Positions 34,930-43,539 of a stretch of DNA of 64,000 nt are shown here, in pieces; the stretch's first letter is position 1, and the number at the start of each line of letters is the position of its first letter. The notes beneath the pieces were generated by a model that worked only from the letters and a program-made list of their open reading frames with translations, made no database searches and had not been told where the DNA came from. Made by a program: the position numbers and the translations under genes. Source of the stretch: Runella aurantiaca (GTDB taxonomy: Bacteria; Bacteroidota; Bacteroidia; Cytophagales; Spirosomataceae). The stretch is taken from positions 87,423 through 151,422 of the forward strand of contig NZ_QPIW01000016.1 of assembly GCF_003339505.1 (NCBI RefSeq), in the 5' to 3' direction.

Positions 34930-35343
34930 ATGGAAATGACTAAGCAAGATTCAATTTTTCCAAGAGGGCAAAAACTCCCGACCGAATGGTTTACGGGAGA
35001 TGCATTTTTACACCTTTTGGTTACAAAAGATAAAAATCATGAGTTCTCTGCCGGAGCAGTGACCTTTGAGCCGGGAGCCAGAACCCACTGGCATACGCAT
35101 CCTAAAGGACAGGCTTTGATTGTGATCGAAGGGCAAGGGTTTTATCAGGAAAAAGGGGCGGAGGCAAGAGTAATTAAAAAAGGGGATGTTGTCAATATTC
35201 CTGAAAATAGCGTGCACTGGCACGGGGCGTCAGCAACCTCAAAAATGGTACATATCGCCATTACGAATTATAAGGATGATGTGCAGGTTACGTGGCTGAA
35301 TCCTGTTACCGATGAAGAATTTGAAAAAGTAAATCACCTGTGA
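34930..35343 (+). CDS. Cupin protein, (R)-hydroxynitrile lyase-like
   Basis: 137 residues from ATG 34930; a GTG at 34861 would add an unconvincing basic extension. It is a single small cupin with metal ligands His55, His57, Gln61 and His96 in FEPGARTHWHTHPKGQ and ENSVHWHGA, and the end VTWLNPVTDEEF. The pattern, including the opening WFTG, strongly resembles the manganese-dependent cupin hydroxynitrile lyases of acidobacteria and the wider family annotated as carboxymuconolactone-decarboxylase-linked cupins. The actual substrate is unknown. A second, secreted paralogue follows. Confidence 0.85.
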   Translation: MEMTKQDSIFPRGQKLPTEWFTGDAFLHLLVTKDKNHEFSAGAVTFEPGARTHWHTHPKGQALIVIEGQGFYQEKGAEARVIKKGDVVNIPENSVHWHGASATSKMVHIAITNYKDDVQVTWLNPVTDEEFEKVNHL

Positions 35344-35395
35344 GGCACTGTAACTTTTGAACAGTACTAAACAAATTAATCTAAAGTTAGTAAAC

Positions 35396-35893
35396 ATGAA
35401 AAATAAACGAAACAAACTGTTATTCATAACGACAGCAACTTTTTTGGCCTTGTTTTCTACCGTTTGCATAGGACAGACATCAAGTAAAGGAAAAGAACTA
35501 CAAGCCATATTCCCCAAAGGTAATTTAGGCCCTGCCGAGAACTTTACCGGAAATGCGTGGAATATAGGCTTGGTTGCAAACGATAGCACCTATAATACGG
35601 TCGTTGGCAATGTGTATTTCGAACCCGGAGCAAGAAGCAATTGGCATATCCATCCTGCTGGCCAGATATTGATTATAACAGACGGGGTAGGTTACCACCA
35701 GATACAAGGACAACCACGACAAACCCTCAGAAAAGGTGATGTAGTCAAATGTCCTCCCAATGTAATGCATTGGCATGGGGCAAGTCCGGATACGGGAATG
35801 CTACAGATGTACATTATACCAAATACAGAAAAAGGCATTGTTACCTGGCTAAAGAGAGTGACAGATGAAGAGTATGGTGGAAAAAACGAATAA
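35396..35893 (+). CDS. Secreted cupin paralogue, (R)-hydroxynitrile lyase-like
   Basis: 165 residues from ATG 35396, where a signal peptide begins (LLFITTATFLALFSTVCIGQ). Same cupin as the preceding gene: AENFTGNAWNIGLV, FEPGARSNWHIHPAGQILII, PPNVMHWHGASPDTGM, VTWLKRVTDEEYGG. The metal ligand set His-x-His-x3-Gln plus His is intact. One copy is cytoplasmic and the other exported, which suggests the same chemistry is needed on both sides of the membrane, or moonlighting of one copy. Spacing is 52 nt after the first cupin and 12 nt before the alcohol dehydrogenase. Confidence 0.85.
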   Translation: MKNKRNKLLFITTATFLALFSTVCIGQTSSKGKELQAIFPKGNLGPAENFTGNAWNIGLVANDSTYNTVVGNVYFEPGARSNWHIHPAGQILIITDGVGYHQIQGQPRQTLRKGDVVKCPPNVMHWHGASPDTGMLQMYIIPNTEKGIVTWLKRVTDEEYGGKNE

Positions 35894-35905
35894 TAAACAA
35901 GGGAA

Positions 35906-36961
35906 ATGATGAGCGTAAAAAGTATAAATGCTTATGGAGCAGAGGCTTCTACTGCACCAATCAAAAATGTAACCATATCGCGCAGGGATGTTACACCTCA
36001 GGATGTGGAAATAGACATCCTGTATTGCGGAATTTGCCATTCAGATCTACACGCTGTTCACAATGATTGGGGTGGCACGGTGTATCCGATTGTTCCCGGT
36101 CACGAGATTGTTGGAAAAATCACAAAAATTGGTGAAGGTGTTACCAAATTTAAAGTGGGCGACTTGGTCGGGGTGGGGTGTATCGTAGACAGCTGCCGTG
36201 AATGCGACCATTGTCACGATGGAAACGAACAATTCTGCAACAAGGGTTGGACGGTAGTCTTTAACTCACCCGATAAAAAATACGGCGGCATTACCTATGG
36301 TGGTTTTTCGGAAAGCATTGTCGTGGATGAAAATTATGTGGTCAATATTCCCGAAACATTGGCTTTGGCTGCTACAGCCCCGATTCTTTGCGCGGGTATT
36401 ACGGTATATTCTCCTTTAAAGCATTGGAAAGCAGGCCCGGGGAAAAACGTTGGTATTATAGGGCTGGGCGGTTTGGGCCACATGGCCATCAAAATCGCCA
36501 AGGCAATGGGCGCTTATATAACCGTATTTACCACTTCGCAGGCGAAAGCCGAAGATGCAGAACGTTTAGGGGCAGATAAGGTCGTTTTGTCGTCTGATGC
36601 GGGTCAAATGAAAAGTTGTCCAAAACAGGATATGATTTTAGACACGGTATCTGCCAAACACAACGTAAATGATTATCTGAATTTATTAAAAGTCGATGGT
36701 TCATTAGTGCTGGTTGGATTGCCCAATGAACCTCTGGAAGTGGGAGCTTTCAACGTAGTGAATGGACGAAAAAGTTTCTCTGGTTCTAACATTGGAGGTA
36801 TCGCCGAAACCCAGGAAGTGCTTGATTTTTGTGCAGAGCATAACATCACAGCAGAGATAGAACTCATTAAGCCTGAACAGATCAATGAGGCTTTTGAGCG
36901 GTTGGGAAAAAGCGATGTAAAATATCGCTTTGTTGTGGATATGAGGTCTTTACGCGATTAA
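35906..36961 (+). CDS. Zinc-dependent NAD(P) alcohol dehydrogenase, CAD/YahK type
   Basis: 351 residues, medium-chain dehydrogenase. The catalytic zinc ligands are Cys41 in LYCGICHSDLH and the His in VPGHEIVG. The structural zinc lobe is CIVDSCRECDHCHDGNEQFC. The Rossmann motif is GIIGLGGLGHMAIKIAKAMG. The cinnamyl-alcohol/YahK subfamily reduces a wide range of aldehydes with NADPH. It is the cytoplasmic reductive partner of an operon that also encodes a periplasmic aldehyde-type oxidase, so the locus may process an aldehyde in both directions. A strong terminator follows at 37005. Confidence 0.94.
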   Translation: MMSVKSINAYGAEASTAPIKNVTISRRDVTPQDVEIDILYCGICHSDLHAVHNDWGGTVYPIVPGHEIVGKITKIGEGVTKFKVGDLVGVGCIVDSCRECDHCHDGNEQFCNKGWTVVFNSPDKKYGGITYGGFSESIVVDENYVVNIPETLALAATAPILCAGITVYSPLKHWKAGPGKNVGIIGLGGLGHMAIKIAKAMGAYITVFTTSQAKAEDAERLGADKVVLSSDAGQMKSCPKQDMILDTVSAKHNVNDYLNLLKVDGSLVLVGLPNEPLEVGAFNVVNGRKSFSGSNIGGIAETQEVLDFCAEHNITAEIELIKPEQINEAFERLGKSDVKYRFVVDMRSLRD

Positions 36962-37004
36962 ATTTAAACCAAATTACGGCGGTAATAGAGCAGGTAGCTA
37001 AGGT

Positions 37005-37038
37005 CTTTGCAGGTGCAAAACACCTGCAAAGTTTTTTT
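37005..37038 (+). terminator. Intrinsic terminator of the oxidative operon
   Basis: Arms CTTTGCAGGTG (37005-37015) and CACCTGCAAAG (37021-37031) form a perfect 11-bp stem with a 5-nt loop, followed directly by seven T. Confidence 0.9.
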
Positions 37039-37084
37039 AAATAAAGAGTTCCAATGAAAATATACACGTCAAACAAAAATCACT

Positions 37085-37567
37085 ATGAAACAGTTAATGC
37101 TGACTCTCTCTCTTATGTTTTCAATAATTGCCTGTTTAGCCTCCTGCGATAAAGATAATTTACCACTAAATAACACCGAGGAAATGGCAACTGACAATAC
37201 AGTGAAAAGCAATAAAGTTCGGATCAAAATCGGGGCAAGTACTTTTACGGCTACTCTTTTGGACAACCCTACTGCCAACGCCTTTAAGGCGCTGTTGCCG
37301 CTGACAATCAACATGAAAGAACTCAATAACAACGAGAAATTTTTCGATTTTCCCAAAAGTCTTCCCACAAATTCGTCAGTTCCAGCAAGTATCCAATCGG
37401 GAGATTTGATGATGTACGGGGCAAATACATTGGTGTTGTTTTACAAAGGTTTTACAACGGCTTACAGTTACACCAAAATTGGTAAAATTGACGATGTAAC
37501 GGGGCTGACAGCAGCACTTGGGGCTGGGGATGTAAAGGTGAGTTTTGAGATAAATCCAACGGAATAA
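37085..37567 (+). CDS. Cyclophilin-like fold lipoprotein
   Basis: 160 residues. The signal ends SIIACLASC, giving a lipidated Cys near residue 22. The mature part (KVRIKIGASTFTATLLDNPTANAFKALLPLTINMKEL ... GDLMMYGANTLVLFYKGF ... YTKIGKIDDVTGLTAAL) is the cyclophilin-like domain found in many secreted bacterial proteins. It commonly lies near flavodoxin, cupin and alcohol-dehydrogenase genes in Bacteroidota (family memory). No catalytic function is assigned. It follows the terminator of the oxidative operon and may have its own promoter. Confidence 0.8.
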   Translation: MKQLMLTLSLMFSIIACLASCDKDNLPLNNTEEMATDNTVKSNKVRIKIGASTFTATLLDNPTANAFKALLPLTINMKELNNNEKFFDFPKSLPTNSSVPASIQSGDLMMYGANTLVLFYKGFTTAYSYTKIGKIDDVTGLTAALGAGDVKVSFEINPTE

Positions 37568-37653
37568 CGCACGAAGTCCTTTTGAATAGCTTTGCAAAAT
37601 AATGTGGACTAATGCCGACACCCGGGTACGTAGGCTTGGGGATGGCCTAGGTG

Positions 37654-37845
37654 TCAATCGTCTTCTTTAAGCAGATTTTGATACTGAAAATAATACAACA
37701 CCGAGCTGGCAGTGAAGCAAACTGCCATGATGATGCGCGGTAAATTCCAACTCTGAGCAAAACCCGCAATTAGGGTAACCAAAGCGGCTAATCCCATGCC
37801 GATGGTGGCTATTTTGGCCCAGCGCCGACGCTTTTCAATATCCAT
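37654..37845 (-). CDS. Small two-helix membrane protein
   Basis: 63 residues: basic start MDIEKRRRWAK, two hydrophobic helices (ATIGMGLAALVTLIAGFA and IIMAVCFTASSVLYYF), acidic end LLKEDD. No family recognised. It lies 30 nt downstream of the alpha/beta hydrolase gene on the opposite side of that gene's start, on the same strand. Codon use looks native. Confidence 0.55.
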   Translation of the reverse strand: MDIEKRRRWAKIATIGMGLAALVTLIAGFAQSWNLPRIIMAVCFTASSVLYYFQYQNLLKEDD

Positions 37846-37875
37846 TTTGAGTAGAATAAAATGAGGAAGAAAGGG

Positions 37876-38754
37876 TTACTTAATGGTCATTGGGCTGGTG
37901 CTTAAAAAATTGATAACCAATTTGTTAAAGATTTTTGGTTTGTCCATATTTGATAGATGACCCGCTCCCTTGATGACCGCTTTCCGAACGTTGAAGATTT
38001 TCTGGGCCATTACATCAGCCACTCGGTGAAAACTTTCTTCGTCTTTTTCGCCTACCAACAGGAGCGTAGGGGCGCGGATGGAAGAAACCAAATCGAGAGT
38101 CGTAGGAGTGCCAAAAGCAGGGTCGATTCGGGGATTGATGAAATGATCGCCGTGGTAATCGGCAATCATTTCGCTCAAATTAATGATGGTTTTGTCGTCG
38201 GCGGCATACAGGCGCATGAGTGGGGAGCGCAGCCACACATCCTGCTGTTCGTCGTGCCATCCTTGGTGCGAAGCCAGATCAACGATTTTGTTGACTACGG
38301 CTTTGAGTTGCGGGGTTTCGTCGGTAAATCCATCTGGATTGGCATCGGCAACCACGATTTTGAGGACGCGCTCGGGGTGAGTGGCCGCAAAATTGAGCGC
38401 CACATTTCCCCCCAGTGCTACGCCTACTAGATGCGCTTTTTCAATTTTCAGGAAGTCAAGCAATGCTTTTAAATCATCGCTTGGATTGTGAGGGTCGCGG
38501 GCGCGGGCAGATTGCCCAAAACCGCGAATATCATACCGAATCACTCTAAAATGACGGGCAAAGGCGTTCCATTGGGCGTTCCACTGGCGAGAGTCCAAGG
38601 CCGTTTCGTGGATAAACACCACGGGTTCGCCTTTGCCTTCTATTTCATAATACAGCTTTGTATCGGCCACGGGAGCCAAACCGGTCAGTGTTTTTTGCGC
38701 CGATACTCCTCCCGTAAACATTCCCCACAAACTCAAAAAAACAAAAATCCGCAT
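37876..38754 (-). CDS. Secreted alpha/beta-hydrolase lacking the serine nucleophile
   Basis: 292 residues with a signal peptide (FLSLWGMFTGGVSAQ). Overall sequence is a typical alpha/beta hydrolase: VVFIHETALDSRQWN, FRVIRYDIRGFGQS, PTLLLVGEKDEES (acid) and KGAGHLSNMDKP (His). The nucleophile elbow reads HLVGVALGGNVAL, so the position normally held by Ser (G-x-S-x-G) is Ala113, encoded by GCA. The acid and His are kept. Either the enzyme is inactive as an esterase, or it has another role such as binding or a non-covalent mechanism. The downstream small membrane protein is probably in the same unit. Confidence 0.85.
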   Translation of the reverse strand: MRIFVFLSLWGMFTGGVSAQKTLTGLAPVADTKLYYEIEGKGEPVVFIHETALDSRQWNAQWNAFARHFRVIRYDIRGFGQSARARDPHNPSDDLKALLDFLKIEKAHLVGVALGGNVALNFAATHPERVLKIVVADANPDGFTDETPQLKAVVNKIVDLASHQGWHDEQQDVWLRSPLMRLYAADDKTIINLSEMIADYHGDHFINPRIDPAFGTPTTLDLVSSIRAPTLLLVGEKDEESFHRVADVMAQKIFNVRKAVIKGAGHLSNMDKPKIFNKLVINFLSTSPMTIK

Positions 38755-38793
38755 GAGACGAAAGAAATAGTTTAGGAATAATGGTTGACACTA

Positions 38794-39354
38794 TCAGTAA
38801 TCATCAAAATCGTCGCTGCCTCCGTTACCGTAGTAGTCATCGTCATCGGTGCGGCTTTTTTTGCCAAGCCCTTTGTAGAGCAATGATTTTTTAAGGATAG
38901 AAATTTGTCCTGCGTGGTATAAATCGTGTTGTAAGATGCCGTGAAGCATGGTGTAGAAATCATATTCACGACCGGGTACGATTTCTTCCAAAAACTCGTC
39001 GTCCTCGCGTTTTTCAAGTTCGGCAATCAATTCTTCTTGACTGAGACTCAACTCCATTTGGAGGGCTTCCCACTCAAATTCATCAAAAACAAGGAAGGAT
39101 TTCCAATCACGGGCTTTGGTTACCTCATACTCTCCATCGCCTTGTAAGCGTTTCACCACAAAAATCCGCCAGGTGGTCATGTGATATACCAATTCCGCAA
39201 TGCTGTGGGTATTGGGCATTATTTTTTGGGAGGCCATTTCCCACGACACGTCACTGAGAACCTCTACTACCGAAGGACCATGCCATGCTTCTTCGCTTTC
39301 GTATATAAGATTAAATTGATCAATAATTCGGAGTAATTCTTCTTTCTTGTCCAT
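38794..39354 (-). CDS. DinB-like metal-binding four-helix protein
   Basis: 186 residues. The DinB/YfiT superfamily pattern is visible: helix 1 with EELLRIIDQFNLIYES, a first His in SIAELVYHMTTWRI, and two further His in MLHGILQHDLYHAGQISILKK. These three His form the metal site. The C-terminal 20 residues are highly acidic and repetitive (TDDDDYYGNGGSDDFDDY), an unusual tail. Members include thiol transferases with bacillithiol or mycothiol, but many are of unknown role. Confidence 0.87.
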   Translation of the reverse strand: MDKKEELLRIIDQFNLIYESEEAWHGPSVVEVLSDVSWEMASQKIMPNTHSIAELVYHMTTWRIFVVKRLQGDGEYEVTKARDWKSFLVFDEFEWEALQMELSLSQEELIAELEKREDDEFLEEIVPGREYDFYTMLHGILQHDLYHAGQISILKKSLLYKGLGKKSRTDDDDYYGNGGSDDFDDY

Positions 39355-39736
39355 TGGGATAGTTCAGCGAAGTTTTTGGTTAATCGGTAGCTTTTTAGTG
39401 AAATTATAAGAAATGCAAAGTTATTGAATACTCAGTACTAACAACTCATTGTGATTCCGAAATCTTGCATAATTATGCAACTTTTGAACGTTTTGTTCCC
39501 TAAAACAGCAAAATAAGGAAGATAAGAGGGCCTTTTACGATGTTAATCAACTTGGTTTTTAAACCTTTCTTTGTCCTTATCAAAGCAATAAACAAGGGGA
39601 AACTTCCAATACCTGCACTGAAAACCAAACCTAACGTGTACTTTTGCACTGATTTCTGGCAGCAGACAACCCGACCCGTAGCAATGTGCTGCTTGAAGTC
39701 CAATTCCAAAAAATAAATGTCAAACATCATCATTTC
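39355..39736. other. 382-bp intergenic region between divergent dinB-like and mltG
   Basis: Contains the leaders of both divergent genes. One hydrophobic minus-strand frame of 77 codons (39500-39733) is present but overlaps the mltG leader, lacks a recognisable start context and resembles no family, so it is not called. No clear promoter boxes, hairpins or repeats. Confidence 0.5.
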
Positions 39737-40780
39737 ATGTCGCGTAATTTAAAGATAGGGATATTTATTACGGTAGCAGTAGTTTTTACTACGTTTACTT
39801 TTTACTTCTGGCAAATGGCCCAAACGCCCAATTTTCAGGTGAGTAAAGACAAGGATTTTGCGCTGTTGATTCCGACGGGTGCTACTTACCAATCGGTGTT
39901 GGATACCCTCAAAAAAAATGAGGTGGTCAACGATGAAATTTCGTTTCGGTTTATGGCCAAGTTGCTCAAACTGCCGGAGCGCATCAAGCCGGGGCGGTAC
40001 GTGCTGCGGCGGGATATGGGAAATTTGGAAGCCATCAAAAAGCTAAGAAATGGGTCGCAGGATGCCGTCAGGTTGACTTTCAATAATATTCGTCTCAAAG
40101 AAGATTTGATTCAGCGGGTGGGGAGTAAGTTTGAATTTGGCCCCGAGGCGCTCGGTAAATTACTGAATGACCCTGCCGTATGCCAAAAATTTGGTTTTGA
40201 TACCACCAACGTGGGGAGTATGTTTTTGCCCAATACTTACGAAATTTTTTGGACCACGCCCGTAGATAAGTTTTTGGGAAGAATGCACGACGAATATCAA
40301 AAGTTTTGGACGCCCGCCCGCCTCGAAAAAGCCAAGGCTTTGGGATATACCAAGGCGGAGGTGTCGGTTTTGGCGTCGATTGTGGATGCCGAAACCAACC
40401 GAAATGATGAGATGCCGCGCATTGCGGGAGTGTACCTAAACCGTATTCGCCAAAGTATGCCGCTTCAAGCCGACCCAACGGTGATTTTTGCGTGGCGGGA
40501 CTTTTCCATCAAACGGGTAACGGGCCGCTTTTCGGCTCTAAATTCTCCTTATAATACTTACCGCGTCTTAGGGTTACCTCCGGGGCCTATCAACGTGCCG
40601 AGTACGGTAGCGATTGATGCCGTGCTCAACGCGGAGGAGCACAACTATCTCTATTTCTGTGTGAAAATTGACCCCGAAGGCAAACTGTTGGGCTACCATG
40701 ATTTTGCCGTCACCTACGACGACCACCTCCTCAACGCCCGCAAGTACCAAGACGCACTCAATAAAATGAATATAAAGTAG
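39737..40780 (+). CDS. mltG: Endolytic murein transglycosylase MltG
   Basis: 347 residues from ATG 39737 (MSRNLKIGIFITVAVVFTTF, a single N-terminal membrane anchor). A LysM-like/YceG N-domain is followed by the catalytic domain. FLPNTYEIFWTT precedes the active site VLASIVDAETNRNDEMPRIAGVYLNRI, with catalytic Glu219, then PLQADPTVIFA and SPYNTYRVLGLPPGPI. It cuts nascent glycan strands to set their length. Its 3' neighbour is a thioesterase. Confidence 0.95.
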   Translation: MSRNLKIGIFITVAVVFTTFTFYFWQMAQTPNFQVSKDKDFALLIPTGATYQSVLDTLKKNEVVNDEISFRFMAKLLKLPERIKPGRYVLRRDMGNLEAIKKLRNGSQDAVRLTFNNIRLKEDLIQRVGSKFEFGPEALGKLLNDPAVCQKFGFDTTNVGSMFLPNTYEIFWTTPVDKFLGRMHDEYQKFWTPARLEKAKALGYTKAEVSVLASIVDAETNRNDEMPRIAGVYLNRIRQSMPLQADPTVIFAWRDFSIKRVTGRFSALNSPYNTYRVLGLPPGPINVPSTVAIDAVLNAEEHNYLYFCVKIDPEGKLLGYHDFAVTYDDHLLNARKYQDALNKMNIK

Positions 40781-40783
40781 GAG

Positions 40784-40868
40784 CGAGGAGTGAGTAGCCA
40801 GTAGTGAGAATAAAAAAACACTCATCGCTTCTCACTCCAGACTACTCACTTCTGCCTCCTCACTCCTG
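40784..40868. repeat. Imperfect inverted repeat rich in GAGTGAG words
   Basis: The left half carries GAGCGAGGAGTGAGTAG and CAGTAGTGAG. The right half carries their approximate complements (CTCACTCC, CTACTCACTTCTG, CCTCCTCACTCC). It fills the whole mltG-thioesterase spacer and could fold into a long imperfect hairpin. Possibly a dispersed repeat. Confidence 0.45.
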
Positions 40869-40872
40869 ATTT

Positions 40873-41283
40873 ATGTTTACTTACGAATACAAAGGAATAA
40901 GAGTAAGATACGCCGATACTGACCAAATGGGGTATGTGTATTACGGCAATTACGGGCGGTTTTACGAAATCGGGCGGGTAGAAGCCCTGCGCAGCATTGG
41001 ATTTTCGTACCGCGACATGGAGGAAGCGGGAACGATGATGCCCGTCTACGAAAACTATTCCCGGTATTTGCAGCCTGCCCGCTACGACGATGAGTTAACC
41101 ATCAAAGTGACCATTCCAGAATTGCCCGCCGCGCGGGTGGTATTTCGGTACGAAATTCGGAATCAGACGGGAGCGGTACTCAATACGGGCGAAACCACGC
41201 TGGTTTTTCTGAATCGCGAAACCAACCGACCAACGCGGGCACCAGGGTTTTTGTTGGAGAAATTGAAACCCTATTTTATGTAG
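40873..41283 (+). CDS. Acyl-CoA thioesterase, YbgC/4-hydroxybenzoyl-CoA thioesterase family
   Basis: 136-residue single hot-dog fold. The family motif RYADTDQMGYVYYGNYGRFYE carries the catalytic Asp17, and LRSIGFSYRDMEEAG follows as in YbgC-type enzymes. It hydrolyses acyl-CoA thioesters; in many bacteria YbgC sits with the Tol-Pal genes, but here it is beside mltG. A hairpin terminator follows at 41321. Confidence 0.92.
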   Translation: MFTYEYKGIRVRYADTDQMGYVYYGNYGRFYEIGRVEALRSIGFSYRDMEEAGTMMPVYENYSRYLQPARYDDELTIKVTIPELPAARVVFRYEIRNQTGAVLNTGETTLVFLNRETNRPTRAPGFLLEKLKPYFM

Positions 41284-41320
41284 AACAGACGATTTGAGTA
41301 GACATAATTGCGTTTTTTTG

Positions 41321-41352
41321 AACCCCAAATGAGCCATGTTTCATTCGGGGTT
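41321..41352 (+). terminator. Terminator of the thioesterase gene
   Basis: Arms AACCCCAAATGA (41321-41332) and TCATTCGGGGTT (41341-41352) pair over 12 positions with one mismatch and an 8-nt loop, followed by TTCTTTTTTT. Confidence 0.8.
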
Positions 41353-41751
41353 TTCTTTTTTTGGTGGATATTTTTATCCCAAACTGAATTTTTTTTGTTC
41401 GCCACATTAATTAATCTTTACCTAAAATCTATTTCCGCTTTAGGCACGTATGTATGAATAAATGACAGCAAATTATTGGATTTGTACAAACAAAATGGAA
41501 ACGTATGAAGGAAAAGAGTACCCCAATTGCCCTGCGTATCCGGGTTTCGTCTTCGGGTTGAGCCACTAAGGTTTAACCTTTTGTCTTTGGCAGGAATGCT
41601 GCAGTTACCCTGTTTAAAGCCTCTCCACTTTCTTAAAGTTTAGTAACGTAACCGTTTTGAGATATTCTTCTCAGCAACGGGAGTCCCTTTATTGCCCTTT
41701 TTAAAGGTTTTTCTAATACCCATTTTTCTCACAATTTAACACATTAACATC
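41353..41751. other. 399-bp leader upstream of the DUF4331 genes
   Basis: Long non-coding leader of the 41752 gene. It contains a possible 24-codon frame (ATG 41495, stop 41567-41569) with no recognised family. It is GC-richer and T-rich near 41560-41740. I could not fit a known riboswitch or a clear promoter. Its length alone suggests a regulated transcript. Confidence 0.4.
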
Positions 41752-43512
41752 ATGCGAATGTTTCCTTTGCTTCGTGTCCAACGCGGGTTTGGATTACTTT
41801 GTTGCGCACTGCTGTTGTCTGTCGGCAGTTATGCTTCCAGCCACCGGGAGGCTCCACTGATTTCCCAAGACCCTTTGGCCGACAACACCGACGTCTATGC
41901 CTTCAAGAGCCCCGATGACCCCAATTCCATTACCATCATTGCCAATTACATCCCGTTTGAATCGCCCGAAGGCGGGCCAAATTACTATAATTTTGGCACG
42001 AATGTCCGTTATGAGATTCACATAAAGAACAAAGCCACTACCGCGGGCGACGACATTACCTACCGCTTTACATTTTCGAGTGTGAATGAAGACCCAACAA
42101 CTTTTTTTAACATTCGTTTGGGAAAACAAAATCTCAAAACCACTTACAAATGCGAAAAAAGTACTGACGGTGGGCGAACATTCGTAACCATTATTTCCAA
42201 CGGAATAGTACCTCCAAACAACATCGGGCCGCGCTCAATCGAAAACGCAACGGTTGGATTGGGGACTTCATACGACGCCCTCGTTCAGCAATCAATTGCC
42301 ACGGCCAATTCGGGCGAAAAGGTATTCTGCGGTCCCGTAGATGACCCTTTCTTTGTGGATTTGGCGGGGGCTTTTGACGTCGGAAACTTCCGTCCAGAAG
42401 GCAATACCACCAACCCAACGGTGGATGGCCTGAATCGTTTTAACGTTCACACGATTGCCCTCAAAATTCCCGTGAATTTGCTGCAAAAAGACGGCAAAAG
42501 CGTAATGCAAGCCGCCAATATTCTGGATCCTGATTATGTGATTGGGGTGTGGGCGTCGGCGAGCCGCCAAATGATTCAAACACTCTACCAAGGGGCTGAT
42601 GTGGGCTACGATGGAAAATACGTGCAAGTCTCGCGCCTTGGGATGCCGCTGACCAACGAAGCCGTGATTCCGGTGGGTATGAAAGACCGTTGGAACGCCG
42701 CCACTCCTTACAACGGCGAGGATTTGCAATTTGCCAAGTATTTTACCAATCCTGAGTTGGCACTCTACATGGATGATTCTCAGTTTGGCAAAGCCGTACC
42801 TTCGCTGAATGCGCTTCGTATTCAGGAAAAATCGTTGGGTTCTTTTGATTTTCGGAATGGCAAGCCGGGCTTATTTGTGCTGAAAGGAAATCAGGCATTG
42901 AATGGAACGGCCCTCTCGGAGGCAGCTTTTGGAGGGATATTATTACCCGATAACCAAAGCCCCCGCGCGGTTGATTTACTGCCAATATTCTACACTGGCG
43001 TTCCCAACTTAGCTCCTTATCAATTGGCAACGGGCAAAAGCGGCAATCCTTTGGCGGCGGGTAAGCCTTTCATTCACAACTTCTTGCCCACTTTGGGCGA
43101 CATGTTGCGGCTCAACATGGCGGTTCCTGCCACCCCACGCAACCACCCCAAATTCAGCTCTTTGGGCTTGGTACAAGCGGCGGTTTTGGGTTTAACCGAT
43201 CCTGATTACAACGCTTCCACGGCTTTACAATTCATTCCAAACATGGATGGCTTCCCCAACGGACGCCGCTTGGAAGATGATGTAACCACGATTGAATTGC
43301 AGGCCGTAAGTGGAGTAGTACTGGCCGCCGTTGGCTTGTGGTACGACGATTTTCAACCGGGTGTAACAACCAGTCCCGTAACGCCTAAACTTGTTAATGT
43401 GCTGGGCTTCAACGCGGGACCCACCAAAAATGACATTGAGCTAAAGCCGATGTTCCCCTTCGTTCAGAACCCTTGGCGAGGATTTGATTATCCCGAAAAA
43501 GCAAGATTCTAA
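41752..43512 (+). CDS. DUF4331 secreted protein, copy 1 (no T9SS domain)
   Basis: 586 residues. A signal peptide (LLCCALLLSVGSYA) is followed at once by the DUF4331 hallmark SSHREAPLISQDPLADNTDVYAFKSPD. Other conserved parts are PNYYNFGTNVRYEIHIKN, DPFFVDLAGAFDVGNF, RLGMPLTNEAVIPVGMKDRWN, and the C-terminal NMDGFPNGRRLEDDVTTIELQAV. It is closely related to the next gene over its full length. The chain ends WRGFDYPEKARF with no sorting domain, so it is probably periplasmic or released by another route. Function of DUF4331 is not established. Confidence 0.92.
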   Translation: MRMFPLLRVQRGFGLLCCALLLSVGSYASSHREAPLISQDPLADNTDVYAFKSPDDPNSITIIANYIPFESPEGGPNYYNFGTNVRYEIHIKNKATTAGDDITYRFTFSSVNEDPTTFFNIRLGKQNLKTTYKCEKSTDGGRTFVTIISNGIVPPNNIGPRSIENATVGLGTSYDALVQQSIATANSGEKVFCGPVDDPFFVDLAGAFDVGNFRPEGNTTNPTVDGLNRFNVHTIALKIPVNLLQKDGKSVMQAANILDPDYVIGVWASASRQMIQTLYQGADVGYDGKYVQVSRLGMPLTNEAVIPVGMKDRWNAATPYNGEDLQFAKYFTNPELALYMDDSQFGKAVPSLNALRIQEKSLGSFDFRNGKPGLFVLKGNQALNGTALSEAAFGGILLPDNQSPRAVDLLPIFYTGVPNLAPYQLATGKSGNPLAAGKPFIHNFLPTLGDMLRLNMAVPATPRNHPKFSSLGLVQAAVLGLTDPDYNASTALQFIPNMDGFPNGRRLEDDVTTIELQAVSGVVLAAVGLWYDDFQPGVTTSPVTPKLVNVLGFNAGPTKNDIELKPMFPFVQNPWRGFDYPEKARF

Positions 43513-43539
43513 CCTTCACCATTCACAACACTGAAAAAG

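Noticed and set aside
37568..37653. Inverted GACACC/GGTGTC words as a terminator
   Set aside because: The stem is short with a long loop and no T-run, so it is too weak to call.
39500..39733. A 77-codon minus-strand frame with hydrophobic C-terminus
   Set aside because: No family resemblance, no plausible start context, and it overlaps the leader of mltG. Kept only as a note in the intergenic entry.
40784..40868. GAGTGAG-rich spacer as a possible CRISPR-like or tandem array
   Set aside because: The units are irregular and in inverted orientation, so it is an imperfect inverted repeat rather than an array.
41353..41751. A known riboswitch upstream of DUF4331
   Set aside because: I could not match it to the conserved core of cobalamin, TPP, SAM or other common classes.
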